Assembly (NCBI GenBank): GCA_002391065.1
Contig: DGRP01000078.1
Span: forward strand, 1 to 56,075
From: Ruminococcus sp. UBA4385
GTDB lineage: Bacteria; Bacillota_A; Clostridia; Oscillospirales; Ruminococcaceae
Direction of reading: 5' to 3'
DNA length: 56,075 nt
Positions 48,305-55,213 of this stretch are shown here, piece by piece. Each line of letters starts with the position of its first letter. The stretch's first letter is position 1. The notes under the pieces were generated by a model, which was not told the origin of the DNA, ran no database searches, and saw only the letters and a list, made by a program, of their open reading frames with translations. The position numbers were made by a program, and so were the translations under genes.

Positions 48305-50104
48305 TTACTTCATTATTTCTCTCATCTGCTCTATCAGCTCACCGAAGAGCTTCAGTGCGTCTTCAATAGGCTTTGTGGTGGCCATATCAACGCCTGCACC
48401 TCTGAGCAGCGAGATAGGGTCTTTCGAGCAGCCGCCCGACAAAAAGCCGATATAATCCTTTACAGCGCTTTCGCCCTCATTCAGTATACGCTGAGAAAGT
48501 GCTATTGCAGCACTGTAGCCTGTTGCATACTGATATACATAGAAGTCATAGTAGAAGTGCGGGATCCTTGCCCATTCAAGCTTGATCTCATCATCAAGTA
48601 CGATACCGTCACCGAAGTAAAGCTTGTTGAGCTCTCCGTATATCTCGCTCATATTCTCTGCGGTAAGAGCCTCTCCGTTTGCGGTCATCTCATTGATTCT
48701 GAGCTCAAACTCCGCAAACATTGTCTGTCTGTAAAGGGTGGTTCTGAACTGCTCTAAGAAATAGTTTATAAGGTATGCCTTTTCTTTCTTATCATCAGTA
48801 TTTTTCAGCAGATACTGCATAAGCAGTGCCTCATTGCAGGTAGATGCGACCTCGGCTACAAATATAGAATAGTCAGAATAGCACACAGGCTGAGTCTTGT
48901 TTGACAGATATGAATGTACCGAGTGTCCCATCTCGTGAATGAGCGTAAACATACAGTTGAGCGTGTCCTTGTGATTGAGAAGCACATAAGGGTGTACTCT
49001 TGCACCTGCCGAGTATGCACCGCTTGCCTTGCCCTCGTTCTCATAGACATCTATCCAGCGGTTCTCAAAGCCCTCACGGATAATTTTAAGATAATCCTCG
49101 CCCATAGGTGCAAGCGCTTTGAGAACAGTCTCCTTAGCCTCTTCAAAGGTGATCTTCATATCAACATCTGATACTACAGGCACATAAAGGTCATAGAAAT
49201 GCAGCTCATCAACACCGAGAAGCTCCTTTCTGAGCTCCACATAGTCATACATATACTGCATATTCTTGTGAACGGCATCTATAAGATTGGTATACACCTC
49301 AGTCGGTATCTCGTTATTGTCAAGAGATGCCTGCAGGGCACTGTCATAATGCCTTGCCTTGGAGTAGAAGTTCACAGCCTTTGACTGCGCCCCCAGAGTA
49401 GCCGCAACAGTGTTCCTGAACTTGTCGTAGGTGTGGTACATAGCCTCAAAGGCGTTCTTTCTGAGCACCCTGTCCTGAGACTTCATAAGCGGAACATAGC
49501 TTCCGTCAGTTACCTGATGCTTAACACCGTCCTTGTCCTCTGCATCCGGGTAGCGAAGGTCGGCATCGGAAAACATGGAGAATATGTTCTCGGGAGTTCT
49601 TCCAAGCTCTCCCGACAGTGCAAGAATACGCTCCTCGCCCTCGGAGAGAATATGAGCCTTCTGCTTTCTTATTCTGTCAAAGCTGAGCCTGTAGAGCTCA
49701 AGCTCGGGCACCGCCTTGTAAAACCCCTCAAAGGTTTCGTCATCGACCGAAACAAGCTCGGGTGTCGCATAGCTTGATTCGGAATTGATCTCGGTATAAA
49801 CGCTCATAAGCTGACCGAGAAGCTCCTGATAGTAAGGATTTGCAGTGTCCTCATCGGAGCGTCTCTGTGCATAGTTGGCAAGGCTGTCCGCAAGAACGCT
49901 CAGTTCATCATTGAGCCTTTCAAATTCAAGCAGAGCCTTTGGGTCGGTACTGATTCTGCCCTTGTATGATGCAAATTTCTCAGGGAAGGTCTTCAGCTTT
50001 TCAAGATCCTCATTCCATTTTTCATCGCTTTCATAAATATCCTCGAGCGCCCACTTGTATTCCTCGGGCACTTCGCTTCTCTTTGGGATTCTTTCGTCTG
50101 ACAT
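48305..50104 (-). CDS. pepF: Oligoendopeptidase F (M3 family)
   Basis: A cytoplasmic zinc peptidase that cuts short peptides. The ATG at 50104 follows GAAAGGTTGATAAT, giving 599 residues, the usual PepF length; an in-frame ATG at 50140 adds a tail without similarity. The zinc motif HEMGHSVHSY lies near residue 385, with the second zinc-ligand region FVAEVASTCNEALL near residue 415. The preceding stretch GARVHPYVLLNHKDTLNCMF is typical of the family. Confidence 0.95.
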   Translation of the reverse strand: MSDERIPKRSEVPEEYKWALEDIYESDEKWNEDLEKLKTFPEKFASYKGRISTDPKALLEFERLNDELSVLADSLANYAQRRSDEDTANPYYQELLGQLMSVYTEINSESSYATPELVSVDDETFEGFYKAVPELELYRLSFDRIRKQKAHILSEGEERILALSGELGRTPENIFSMFSDADLRYPDAEDKDGVKHQVTDGSYVPLMKSQDRVLRKNAFEAMYHTYDKFRNTVAATLGAQSKAVNFYSKARHYDSALQASLDNNEIPTEVYTNLIDAVHKNMQYMYDYVELRKELLGVDELHFYDLYVPVVSDVDMKITFEEAKETVLKALAPMGEDYLKIIREGFENRWIDVYENEGKASGAYSAGARVHPYVLLNHKDTLNCMFTLIHEMGHSVHSYLSNKTQPVCYSDYSIFVAEVASTCNEALLMQYLLKNTDDKKEKAYLINYFLEQFRTTLYRQTMFAEFELRINEMTANGEALTAENMSEIYGELNKLYFGDGIVLDDEIKLEWARIPHFYYDFYVYQYATGYSAAIALSQRILNEGESAVKDYIGFLSGGCSKDPISLLRGAGVDMATTKPIEDALKLFGELIEQMREIMK

Positions 50105-50146
50105 ATTATCAACCTTTCTATTCGGACTTTGTCCGTACATATAACT

Positions 50147-50175
50147 ATTATAACCGATTTTATCTCAAATGTAAA
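50147..50175 (-). promoter_or_regulatory. Promoter of the pepF-sulP unit
   Basis: Minus strand: -35 TTTACA (50170-50175), 17-nt spacer, -10 TATAAT (50147-50152). The leader contains the small hairpin CGGAC-AAA-GTCCG (50123-50135). Confidence 0.78.
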
Positions 50176-50223
50176 GCCTTGTCTTAATATTTGTTGACAA
50201 ATTGTTAAATGATGGTTTGCCCC

Positions 50224-50252
50224 TTGAAATCAGTGCGCAATTGTAGTATAAT
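50224..50252 (+). promoter_or_regulatory. Promoter of fba
   Basis: -35 TTGAAA (50224-50229), 17-nt spacer, -10 TATAAT (50247-50252), 37 nt before the ATG. It is divergent from the pepF promoter. Confidence 0.83.
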
Positions 50253-50289
50253 AATTGTGTCAGAAATTTATTTACTGGAGGTTTTTAAT

Positions 50290-51153
50290 ATGTTAGTATC
50301 TGCTAAGGAAATGATGGTCAAGGCTCGTGAGGGCAAGTACGCTGTAGGCCAGTTCAACATCAACAATCTTGAGTGGACAAAGGCTATACTGCTTACTGCT
50401 GAGGAGCAGAAGTCACCTGTTATCCTCGGTGTTTCTGAGGGCGCAGGCAAGTATATGTGCGGCTTTGAGACTGTAGCTGCTATGGTTAAGGCTATGGACA
50501 AGTCTCTCGGCATCACAGTACCTGTAGCACTTCACCTTGATCACGGTACATATGAGGGCTGCTACAAGTGCATTAAGGCAGGCTTTTCGTCTATCATGTT
50601 TGACGGTTCTTCACTTCCTTTTGATGAGAACCTTGCAAAGACAACTGAGCTCGTACACGTTGCTGAGCAGCTTGGTCTTTCTATCGAGGCTGAGGTTGGC
50701 TCTATCGGCGGCGAGGAAGACGGCGTTGTTGGTATGGGTGAGTGCGCTGACCCTGCAGAGTGCAAGACTATCGCTGATCTTGGCGTAACAATGCTTGCAG
50801 CAGGTATCGGAAACATTCACGGTGTATATCCTGAGAACTGGCAGGGTCTTTCCTTTGAGACACTCGAGAAGATCACTGAGGCAGTAGGCGATATGCCTCT
50901 CGTACTGCACGGCGGTACAGGTATCCCTGACGATCAGGTTAAGAAGGCTATCAGCATGGGCGTTGCAAAGGTAAACGTAAATACTGAGTGCCAGCTCGTA
51001 TTCAGAGATGCTACAAGAGCTTATGTTGAGGCAGGCAAGGATCAGCAGGGCAAGGGCTTTGACCCGAGAAAGCTCCTCGCACCCGGCTTTGAGGCTATCA
51101 AGGCAAAGGTTGCAGAGAAGATGGAGATGTTCGGCTCTGTAGGCAAGGCTTAA
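50290..51153 (+). CDS. fba: Fructose-bisphosphate aldolase, class II
   Basis: A glycolytic zinc aldolase. The ATG at 50290 lies after TGGAGGTTTTTAAT; the longer frame to 50209 crosses the promoter. The 287-residue protein has zinc and substrate motifs LHLDHGTYEGC, SIEAEVGSIGGEEDG, GIGNIHGVYP and LHGGTGIPDDQV. Codon use is strongly biased (mostly GCT/GCA, GTT/GTA, AAG, GGC), as expected of a highly expressed gene. No terminator separates it from the preQ1 riboswitch that starts 7 nt after its stop codon. pfkA lies 4 kb further on. Confidence 0.97.
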   Translation: MLVSAKEMMVKAREGKYAVGQFNINNLEWTKAILLTAEEQKSPVILGVSEGAGKYMCGFETVAAMVKAMDKSLGITVPVALHLDHGTYEGCYKCIKAGFSSIMFDGSSLPFDENLAKTTELVHVAEQLGLSIEAEVGSIGGEEDGVVGMGECADPAECKTIADLGVTMLAAGIGNIHGVYPENWQGLSFETLEKITEAVGDMPLVLHGGTGIPDDQVKKAISMGVAKVNVNTECQLVFRDATRAYVEAGKDQQGKGFDPRKLLAPGFEAIKAKVAEKMEMFGSVGKA

Positions 51154-51160
51154 GCCGTTA

Positions 51161-51239
51161 CAGTGTTTCCTGAAACCACTATAAAAACAGGGATAATATG
51201 AAGTATACTCCCTGTTCTCGGATCATGAAGACAGGGAGT
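51161..51239 (+). promoter_or_regulatory. PreQ1-I-type riboswitch with translational expression platform
   Basis: The aptamer (51161-51192) has stem AGTG (51162-51165) / CACT (51177-51180), loop TTTCCTGAAAC and tail ATAAAAACAGG, matching the preQ1-I tail ATAAAAAAC. Loop CCTG (51169-51172) can pair with CAGG (51188-51191) as the pseudoknot. Downstream, AACAGGGA (51186-51193) can pair with TCCCTGTT (51209-51216). The same segment ACTCCCTGT (51207-51215) can instead pair over 9 bp with ACAGGGAGT (51231-51239), which holds the GGGAG ribosome site. Ligand binding ties up the first strand and lets the second hide the ribosome site, shutting off queT. Confidence 0.82.
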
Positions 51240-51247
51240 TGTTTTAT

Positions 51248-51754
51248 ATGGATACAAAACGATTGGCAAAAACAGGAATAATGGCGGCTCTTTATGTGGC
51301 GGCTACGCTTGCCTGTGCGCCGCTTGCTTATGGACAGATACAGTTTCGCTTGTCGGAGATTTTAATGCTGTTCTGCTTTCTGAATAAGGATTATATAGTA
51401 TCGGTTACATTTGGCTGTGTAATTGTGAATCTCTGGAGCCCTCTCGGACTGGTAGATGTGATTTTCGGCACAAGTGCAACGCTTATTGCAGGGCTGCTTA
51501 TGTACCTTACCGGGAAAAAGCTCGGCATAGCGACTGTATCGCTGTTCCCTGTGCTTTCAAACGGCATTATAGTGGGTGCAGAGCTTACATACCTGTTTCA
51601 AGAAGCGCCGTTCTGGGTGAATGCGGGCTTTGTAGCTCTCGGAGAGTTCATCTGCGTTTCGGTGCTGGGTGTTATAATCATGAGACTTTTAATGAAAGAC
51701 AAGCGCTTTATGAAAATCATAGGCGAAGAAGAGCATTCCGACAGATTGTTCTGA
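51248..51754 (+). CDS. queT: QueT family transporter for queuosine precursor
   Basis: A 168-residue ECF-type membrane protein that probably imports preQ1 or preQ0. The ATG at 51248 lies 9 nt after GGGAG; the TTG at 51239 would overlap that site. The family start LAKTGIMAALYVAATLACAPLAYGQIQFRLSE is recognised as IMAALYVAATLACAPLAYG and QIQFRLSEILML. About five membrane segments follow, with a charged C-terminus. The preQ1-type riboswitch just upstream supports the substrate. Confidence 0.92.
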   Translation: MDTKRLAKTGIMAALYVAATLACAPLAYGQIQFRLSEILMLFCFLNKDYIVSVTFGCVIVNLWSPLGLVDVIFGTSATLIAGLLMYLTGKKLGIATVSLFPVLSNGIIVGAELTYLFQEAPFWVNAGFVALGEFICVSVLGVIIMRLLMKDKRFMKIIGEEEHSDRLF

Positions 51755-51762
51755 AGCAACTG

Positions 51763-51784
51763 GCCGAGGGGGAAACTCCTCGGC
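51763..51784 (+). terminator. Stem-loop after queT
   Basis: GCCGAGG (51763-51769) pairs with CCTCGGC (51778-51784). An outer GCAAC (51756) / GTTGC (51792) pair may extend it. The following sequence is repeat A rather than a U-run, exactly as after the HD-GYP gene. Confidence 0.6.
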
Positions 51785-51789
51785 TCAGC

Positions 51790-51818
51790 TTGTTGCAAAA
51801 GTTCTTTTAAAAGGGGTC
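51790..51818 (+). repeat. Dispersed repeat family A, copy 2
   Basis: 29 nt matching 2-30 (minus strand) with one mismatch; it contains AAAAGTTCTTTT and AAAAGGGGTC. It follows a gene-end stem-loop in both places. Confidence 0.75.
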
Positions 51819-52166
51819 AGGGGCGACAGCCCCAGTGGGGCAAAGGGGGCGAAGCCCCCCTCTCCCAACAAGCCGAGGCTGTCTGGACGTAATGTCCAGA
51901 CCTGACGAGGCATAGCTTCGCACTATCTTGCTCCGCGTTCAAGGCAAGAAAAGCTTTAAGCAAAATTACATCGCGTATTAGCCGTGCGGCGAGCACCGAA
52001 GCCGAGGAACACGCCGAGGGCTGATTCTGCACTATTTTTGAGTTTATCGACAGACTGAGCCGAAGGCAGTATGCCTTCGGCTTTGCTTGTGTGTGGGCTG
52101 TTAAACATATTTTTCATTGCAAGAGAAGTCTTGAACTGAACTGCGGAGCGTGCAGAAAAGCAGGAT

Positions 52167-52195
52167 TTGACAATCTTCATGTTATGTGCTATAAT
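52167..52195 (+). promoter_or_regulatory. Promoter of the zinc-ribbon membrane protein gene
   Basis: Consensus: -35 TTGACA (52167-52172), 17-nt spacer ending in TGTGC, -10 TATAAT (52190-52195). Confidence 0.9.
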
Positions 52196-52234
52196 CATAG
52201 TGGTTTATTATGTTAGTGACAAGGGGGAACTTAA

Positions 52235-53068
52235 ATGGAGTGTCCGAAGTGTCATAAGGCGGTCAGCCAAAGCGATAAGACCTGCCCGAACTGCGGTACA
52301 AGACTGAAATCCGATGATGATATTTACGCTGCAAGGAGAAAGCATATCTCCGATAAGGGCAGCGTTATTGATGTTACACCTTCTAAGGGCGGATCGTCAT
52401 TAAAGAAAGGCTCGGGTGCGGCTGTCAAAAAGGGAGCTTTCTCTCAGTTTTCGGAGGGCAAAGCAAAGATCATTGCCGCCGCTGGAGCAGCAGTACTTTT
52501 TGTGGTGCTTATAATAATTATAGTTATGACGATATCAGGCTCTAAGGGCGAGAAAAAGGCAACAAAGATTGCCGAGTATATAGGTGTGGCCCCCGAGGTA
52601 GCAGAGAGCAAGCTTGATACCGAATTCAAGAAGCAGTCTGCTTTCAATGTTCTCAATAATGCGGTTGACTTTGATTATATAATTGAGTCTGAGGACGATA
52701 TGTCATCAGGCGGTATAACCTACCCTAAGTGGGCGGTCTTTATAAAGAAAAACAAGAACAATAAGATAAAGAGTGTAAGGTATGTCGATTTCAAAACTAT
52801 TGAGGACGATATAGACGGCGAGAAAAGGGACAAGCTTGTAAATCTTGACAAGTACAATGCAGGTGTGGATATTGAGAACATTACCGATGTTCTCGGCGAG
52901 GATATCTATGCAAAAACATATACTAAGGACAGCGTAGTGTATACCTACCGCTACTGGTTCAAGAATGACAAGGGCGACCGTCAGCCTGTGATCCTCGATA
53001 TTATCGCAGATACGGACGGGAAGTATGTAAGCTATGAATCCCGTTATGTATATCCCTCAAATCTTTGA
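52235..53068 (+). CDS. Zinc-ribbon membrane protein with unrecognised outer domain
   Basis: A 277-residue protein. The N-terminus is a zinc ribbon (MECPKCHKAV, then KTCPNCGTRL) in the cytoplasm. A basic linker and one membrane segment (about residues 80-105, IIAAAGAAVLFVVLIIIIVM) follow. The last 165 residues form an exported domain not recognised (SKLDTEFKKQSAFNVLNNAV, KTYTKDSVVYTYRYWF). The plan matches many Firmicute zinc-ribbon membrane proteins of unknown role. It precedes a receptor pseudokinase that also starts with a zinc ribbon, and they may work together. Confidence 0.72.
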   Translation: MECPKCHKAVSQSDKTCPNCGTRLKSDDDIYAARRKHISDKGSVIDVTPSKGGSSLKKGSGAAVKKGAFSQFSEGKAKIIAAAGAAVLFVVLIIIIVMTISGSKGEKKATKIAEYIGVAPEVAESKLDTEFKKQSAFNVLNNAVDFDYIIESEDDMSSGGITYPKWAVFIKKNKNNKIKSVRYVDFKTIEDDIDGEKRDKLVNLDKYNAGVDIENITDVLGEDIYAKTYTKDSVVYTYRYWFKNDKGDRQPVILDIIADTDGKYVSYESRYVYPSNL

Positions 53069-53128
53069 TGCTCTTGTTACAGAAAAGATACAAATTATTG
53101 CATAAAGTCTACAGTTTACGTCTTTTTC

Positions 53129-53157
53129 TTGACTTTTTGCAGTTTTGCTGATATGAT
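53129..53157 (+). promoter_or_regulatory. Promoter of the PASTA pseudokinase gene
   Basis: -35 TTGACT (53129-53134), 17-nt spacer, -10 TATGAT (53152-53157), then AAAGGAGG before the ATG. Confidence 0.75.
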
Positions 53158-53188
53158 ATTCTAAGTTAATTATAAAAGGAGGTTCGGT

Positions 53189-55075
53189 ATGGAGCCGGAT
53201 GTTAATCTTTGCATGGGCTGTATGAATGAGCTTGGCCCTGACGGTGTCTGTCACCATTGCAGCTACAGTGATGACATACCTCATCTGCAGTCATATTTAG
53301 CACCGAGAACTCTGCTGGACAACAGATACATAGTCGGAAAAATGCTCTCCTATAACGGAGAGGGTGCATCGTATATTTGTTATGATACGGTCGCAAAATG
53401 CAAGTGTACCGCAAGAGAATATATGCCCGATACTCTCTGTGAGAGAAAGAAGGACTCAAAGGAGCTTGTTGTAAACCCCGATTGCCTTGCCAAGTACAAG
53501 ACATTCATGCAGGAGTTTTCCGATATGTACAGGGCTCTGTCAAGAATGACAAATCTTGACCACATAGTTACAGCAAAGGATATTTTCTCAGAAAATAACA
53601 CAACCTACGTTATTTTAGAGTATGTAGAGGGAGTTTCCCTGAAGAAGTTTCTGCAGACAAATAAGGGCTTTCTTTCGTGGGATCAGGTCAAGAAGCTTTT
53701 CGGACCTCTTTTCACAACCCTGTCTATAATCCATAATGCAGGAATTATCCACAGGGGCATATCTCCTGAGAACATTATAGTTACCACTGATTGCGAGCTC
53801 AAGCTCACGGGATTCAGTGTAAGCTCGGTCAGAACTGCCGAAACAGGTCTTGCACCTGAGTTTTATTCAGGCTATACTGCTCCAGAGCAGTATAATACTC
53901 TTGAATGGCAGGGCACGTGGACTGACGTTTATGCAGTAGCCGCAGTTATATACAGGATACTTACGGGCTGTATGCCTCTTGATGCCTATACCAGAATGAG
54001 AAATGATACTATGGCAGAGGCAATTCAGGTGAACCCGAGAATACCTGTGCATATCTCGAACGTTCTCGCAAGAGCTATGAGAGTTCGTGGAGAGGACAGA
54101 ATACAGACTATTACTGAGTTTGTGTCAGAGCTTTTTGAGCCGAGACAGAACACAAGGATAGAGCACGCCAAGGGCTCGACCCAGACAATACCTATACAGC
54201 ATACCCCGAAGCAGGTAAGACAAAAGCAGCAGGAGCCGCCTCAGAAGAAGGACGACGGCTCAAAGGCAGCGGCAATCATCGGCTGGGCAGTGCTCGGATT
54301 GGTGCTTATAGGCGCTATGTTCCTGCTTTATCAGCTGTTTTCAGGGCCTTCCGAGGAGGAGGATACAACCTCGAAGAAGATAATAGTCGCTGATACCGAT
54401 TATTCCGAAGAGGAAGACGATTACGCAAGTGATAAAAACCGTGTTACTGCGGCAACCACAGCCTCTATAGATGAGTCGGGAGCTATAATGCCTAAGGTGG
54501 TAGGTCTTGAGTATGCTACCGTTCAGAAGCAGCTCGGCGACCAGTTTACTATCAGAGTAAAGTTCTATTATGATGAGAATGAGGTAGGCGGTATCATCAA
54601 GGAGCAGTCTATCGAGCCTGATACCTATTATAATCCTGACGAGAAGCCCGAGCTTGAGCTTCTTGTCTGCGGAGGCTCGCCTTATGTTGCAGTTCCTGAG
54701 TATGCGGGTATGACAAAGAAGGATTATCTGGAGCTCCTCGATTCGCTCAACATCAAGTATAAGGTAGTAGATGTCGATTCCTATACAGCTCAGGTCGGCT
54801 ATATCGACAGCACGAGCGTAAAGGTCGGCAATACCGTAAACGTTGAAAAGGGCGATGTGCTCACAGTAAATGTTTCAAAGGCATTCGTAACTAAGAAGAA
54901 GACCGAAACTACTACGGAATCCGAAACGGAGACCAAGACCGAAACAAAGACTGAGACCAAAACCGAGACCAAAGCACCCGAGCCCGAAACTCCCGAGCCC
55001 GAAACTCCAGAGCCGACTGGAGATGATACTCCTGCTGAAAACGGCGGAGAGGGCGGAGAAGCAGTCTTCAACTGA
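53189..55075 (+). CDS. Zinc-ribbon PASTA receptor pseudokinase
   Basis: A 628-residue single-pass membrane protein. Residues 8-24 are a zinc ribbon (CMGC, VCHHC). A protein-kinase domain covers about 45-315. All three catalytic signatures are altered: the VAIK-type Lys is Arg (TAREYMP, Arg76), the HRD Asp is Gly (IHRGISPEN, Gly190) and DFG is TGF (Thr207). A normal kinase of this family would have IKEYFP, HRDISP and DFG. The APE motif (TAPEQY) and fold remain. A membrane segment (IIGWAVLGLVLIGAMFLLY) is followed by two PASTA domains (about 430-490 and 505-570) and a Thr/Glu/Lys then Pro/Glu tail. It probably senses wall fragments or scaffolds other proteins without phosphorylating. Confidence 0.85.
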   Translation: MEPDVNLCMGCMNELGPDGVCHHCSYSDDIPHLQSYLAPRTLLDNRYIVGKMLSYNGEGASYICYDTVAKCKCTAREYMPDTLCERKKDSKELVVNPDCLAKYKTFMQEFSDMYRALSRMTNLDHIVTAKDIFSENNTTYVILEYVEGVSLKKFLQTNKGFLSWDQVKKLFGPLFTTLSIIHNAGIIHRGISPENIIVTTDCELKLTGFSVSSVRTAETGLAPEFYSGYTAPEQYNTLEWQGTWTDVYAVAAVIYRILTGCMPLDAYTRMRNDTMAEAIQVNPRIPVHISNVLARAMRVRGEDRIQTITEFVSELFEPRQNTRIEHAKGSTQTIPIQHTPKQVRQKQQEPPQKKDDGSKAAAIIGWAVLGLVLIGAMFLLYQLFSGPSEEEDTTSKKIIVADTDYSEEEDDYASDKNRVTAATTASIDESGAIMPKVVGLEYATVQKQLGDQFTIRVKFYYDENEVGGIIKEQSIEPDTYYNPDEKPELELLVCGGSPYVAVPEYAGMTKKDYLELLDSLNIKYKVVDVDSYTAQVGYIDSTSVKVGNTVNVEKGDVLTVNVSKAFVTKKKTETTTESETETKTETKTETKTETKAPEPETPEPETPEPTGDDTPAENGGEGGEAVFN

Positions 55076-55092
55076 GCGCGGTAAGCATTACC

Positions 55093-55103
55093 GAAAACGT
55101 TTA
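55093..55103 (+). promoter_or_regulatory. AAACGTTT core resembling a LacI/CcpA-type site upstream of pfkA
   Basis: GAAAACGTTTA shares the symmetric AAACGTTT core with the operator at 11598-11611. It lies about 30 nt upstream of the pfkA -35 box. The match to a catabolite-response site is only partial. Confidence 0.35.
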
Positions 55104-55123
55104 ATAAAGTATTAAATATAATT

Positions 55124-55160
55124 CAAAGCCCTTGACATATCAGGGGCTTTGTGTTATGAT
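55124..55160 (+). promoter_or_regulatory. pfkA promoter merged with the upstream stem-loop
   Basis: CAAAGCCCTTGA (55124-55135) pairs with TCAGGGGCTTTG (55140-55151), a 12-bp stem with one G-U pair, terminating the kinase gene. Its loop side contains the -35 TTGACA (55132-55137); 17 nt later is the -10 TATGAT (55155-55160). Terminator and promoter thus share sequence. Confidence 0.78.
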
Positions 55161-55213
55161 ATATGGGTATAAAAACGATTACGGACATTTTGTCCGACTG
55201 GAGGAAATATATT

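Larger units (their letters stand above)
51755..52234. other. 480-nt intergenic region rich in hairpins and repeats
   Basis: No gene is supported. It holds the stem-loop after queT (51763-51784), repeat A copy 2 (51790-51818), and GC-rich hairpins (GGGGC-GACA-GCCCC at 51820; GGGGGCGAAGCCCCC near 51847). Further on are TGTCTGGAC-GTAAT-GTCCAGAC (51881-51902) and GCCGAAGGC-AGTAT-GCCTTCGGC (52061-52083, followed by TTTGCTTG and so terminator-like), and finally the promoter of the next gene. A short minus-strand frame here (51956-52198) looks like translated repeat DNA. Confidence 0.7.

Noticed and set aside
51956..52198. Minus-strand frame of 80 codons between queT and the zinc-ribbon gene
   Set aside because: It lies in hairpin and repeat DNA and runs over the promoter at 52167-52195; the translation looks like repeat sequence, and no ribosome site was seen.
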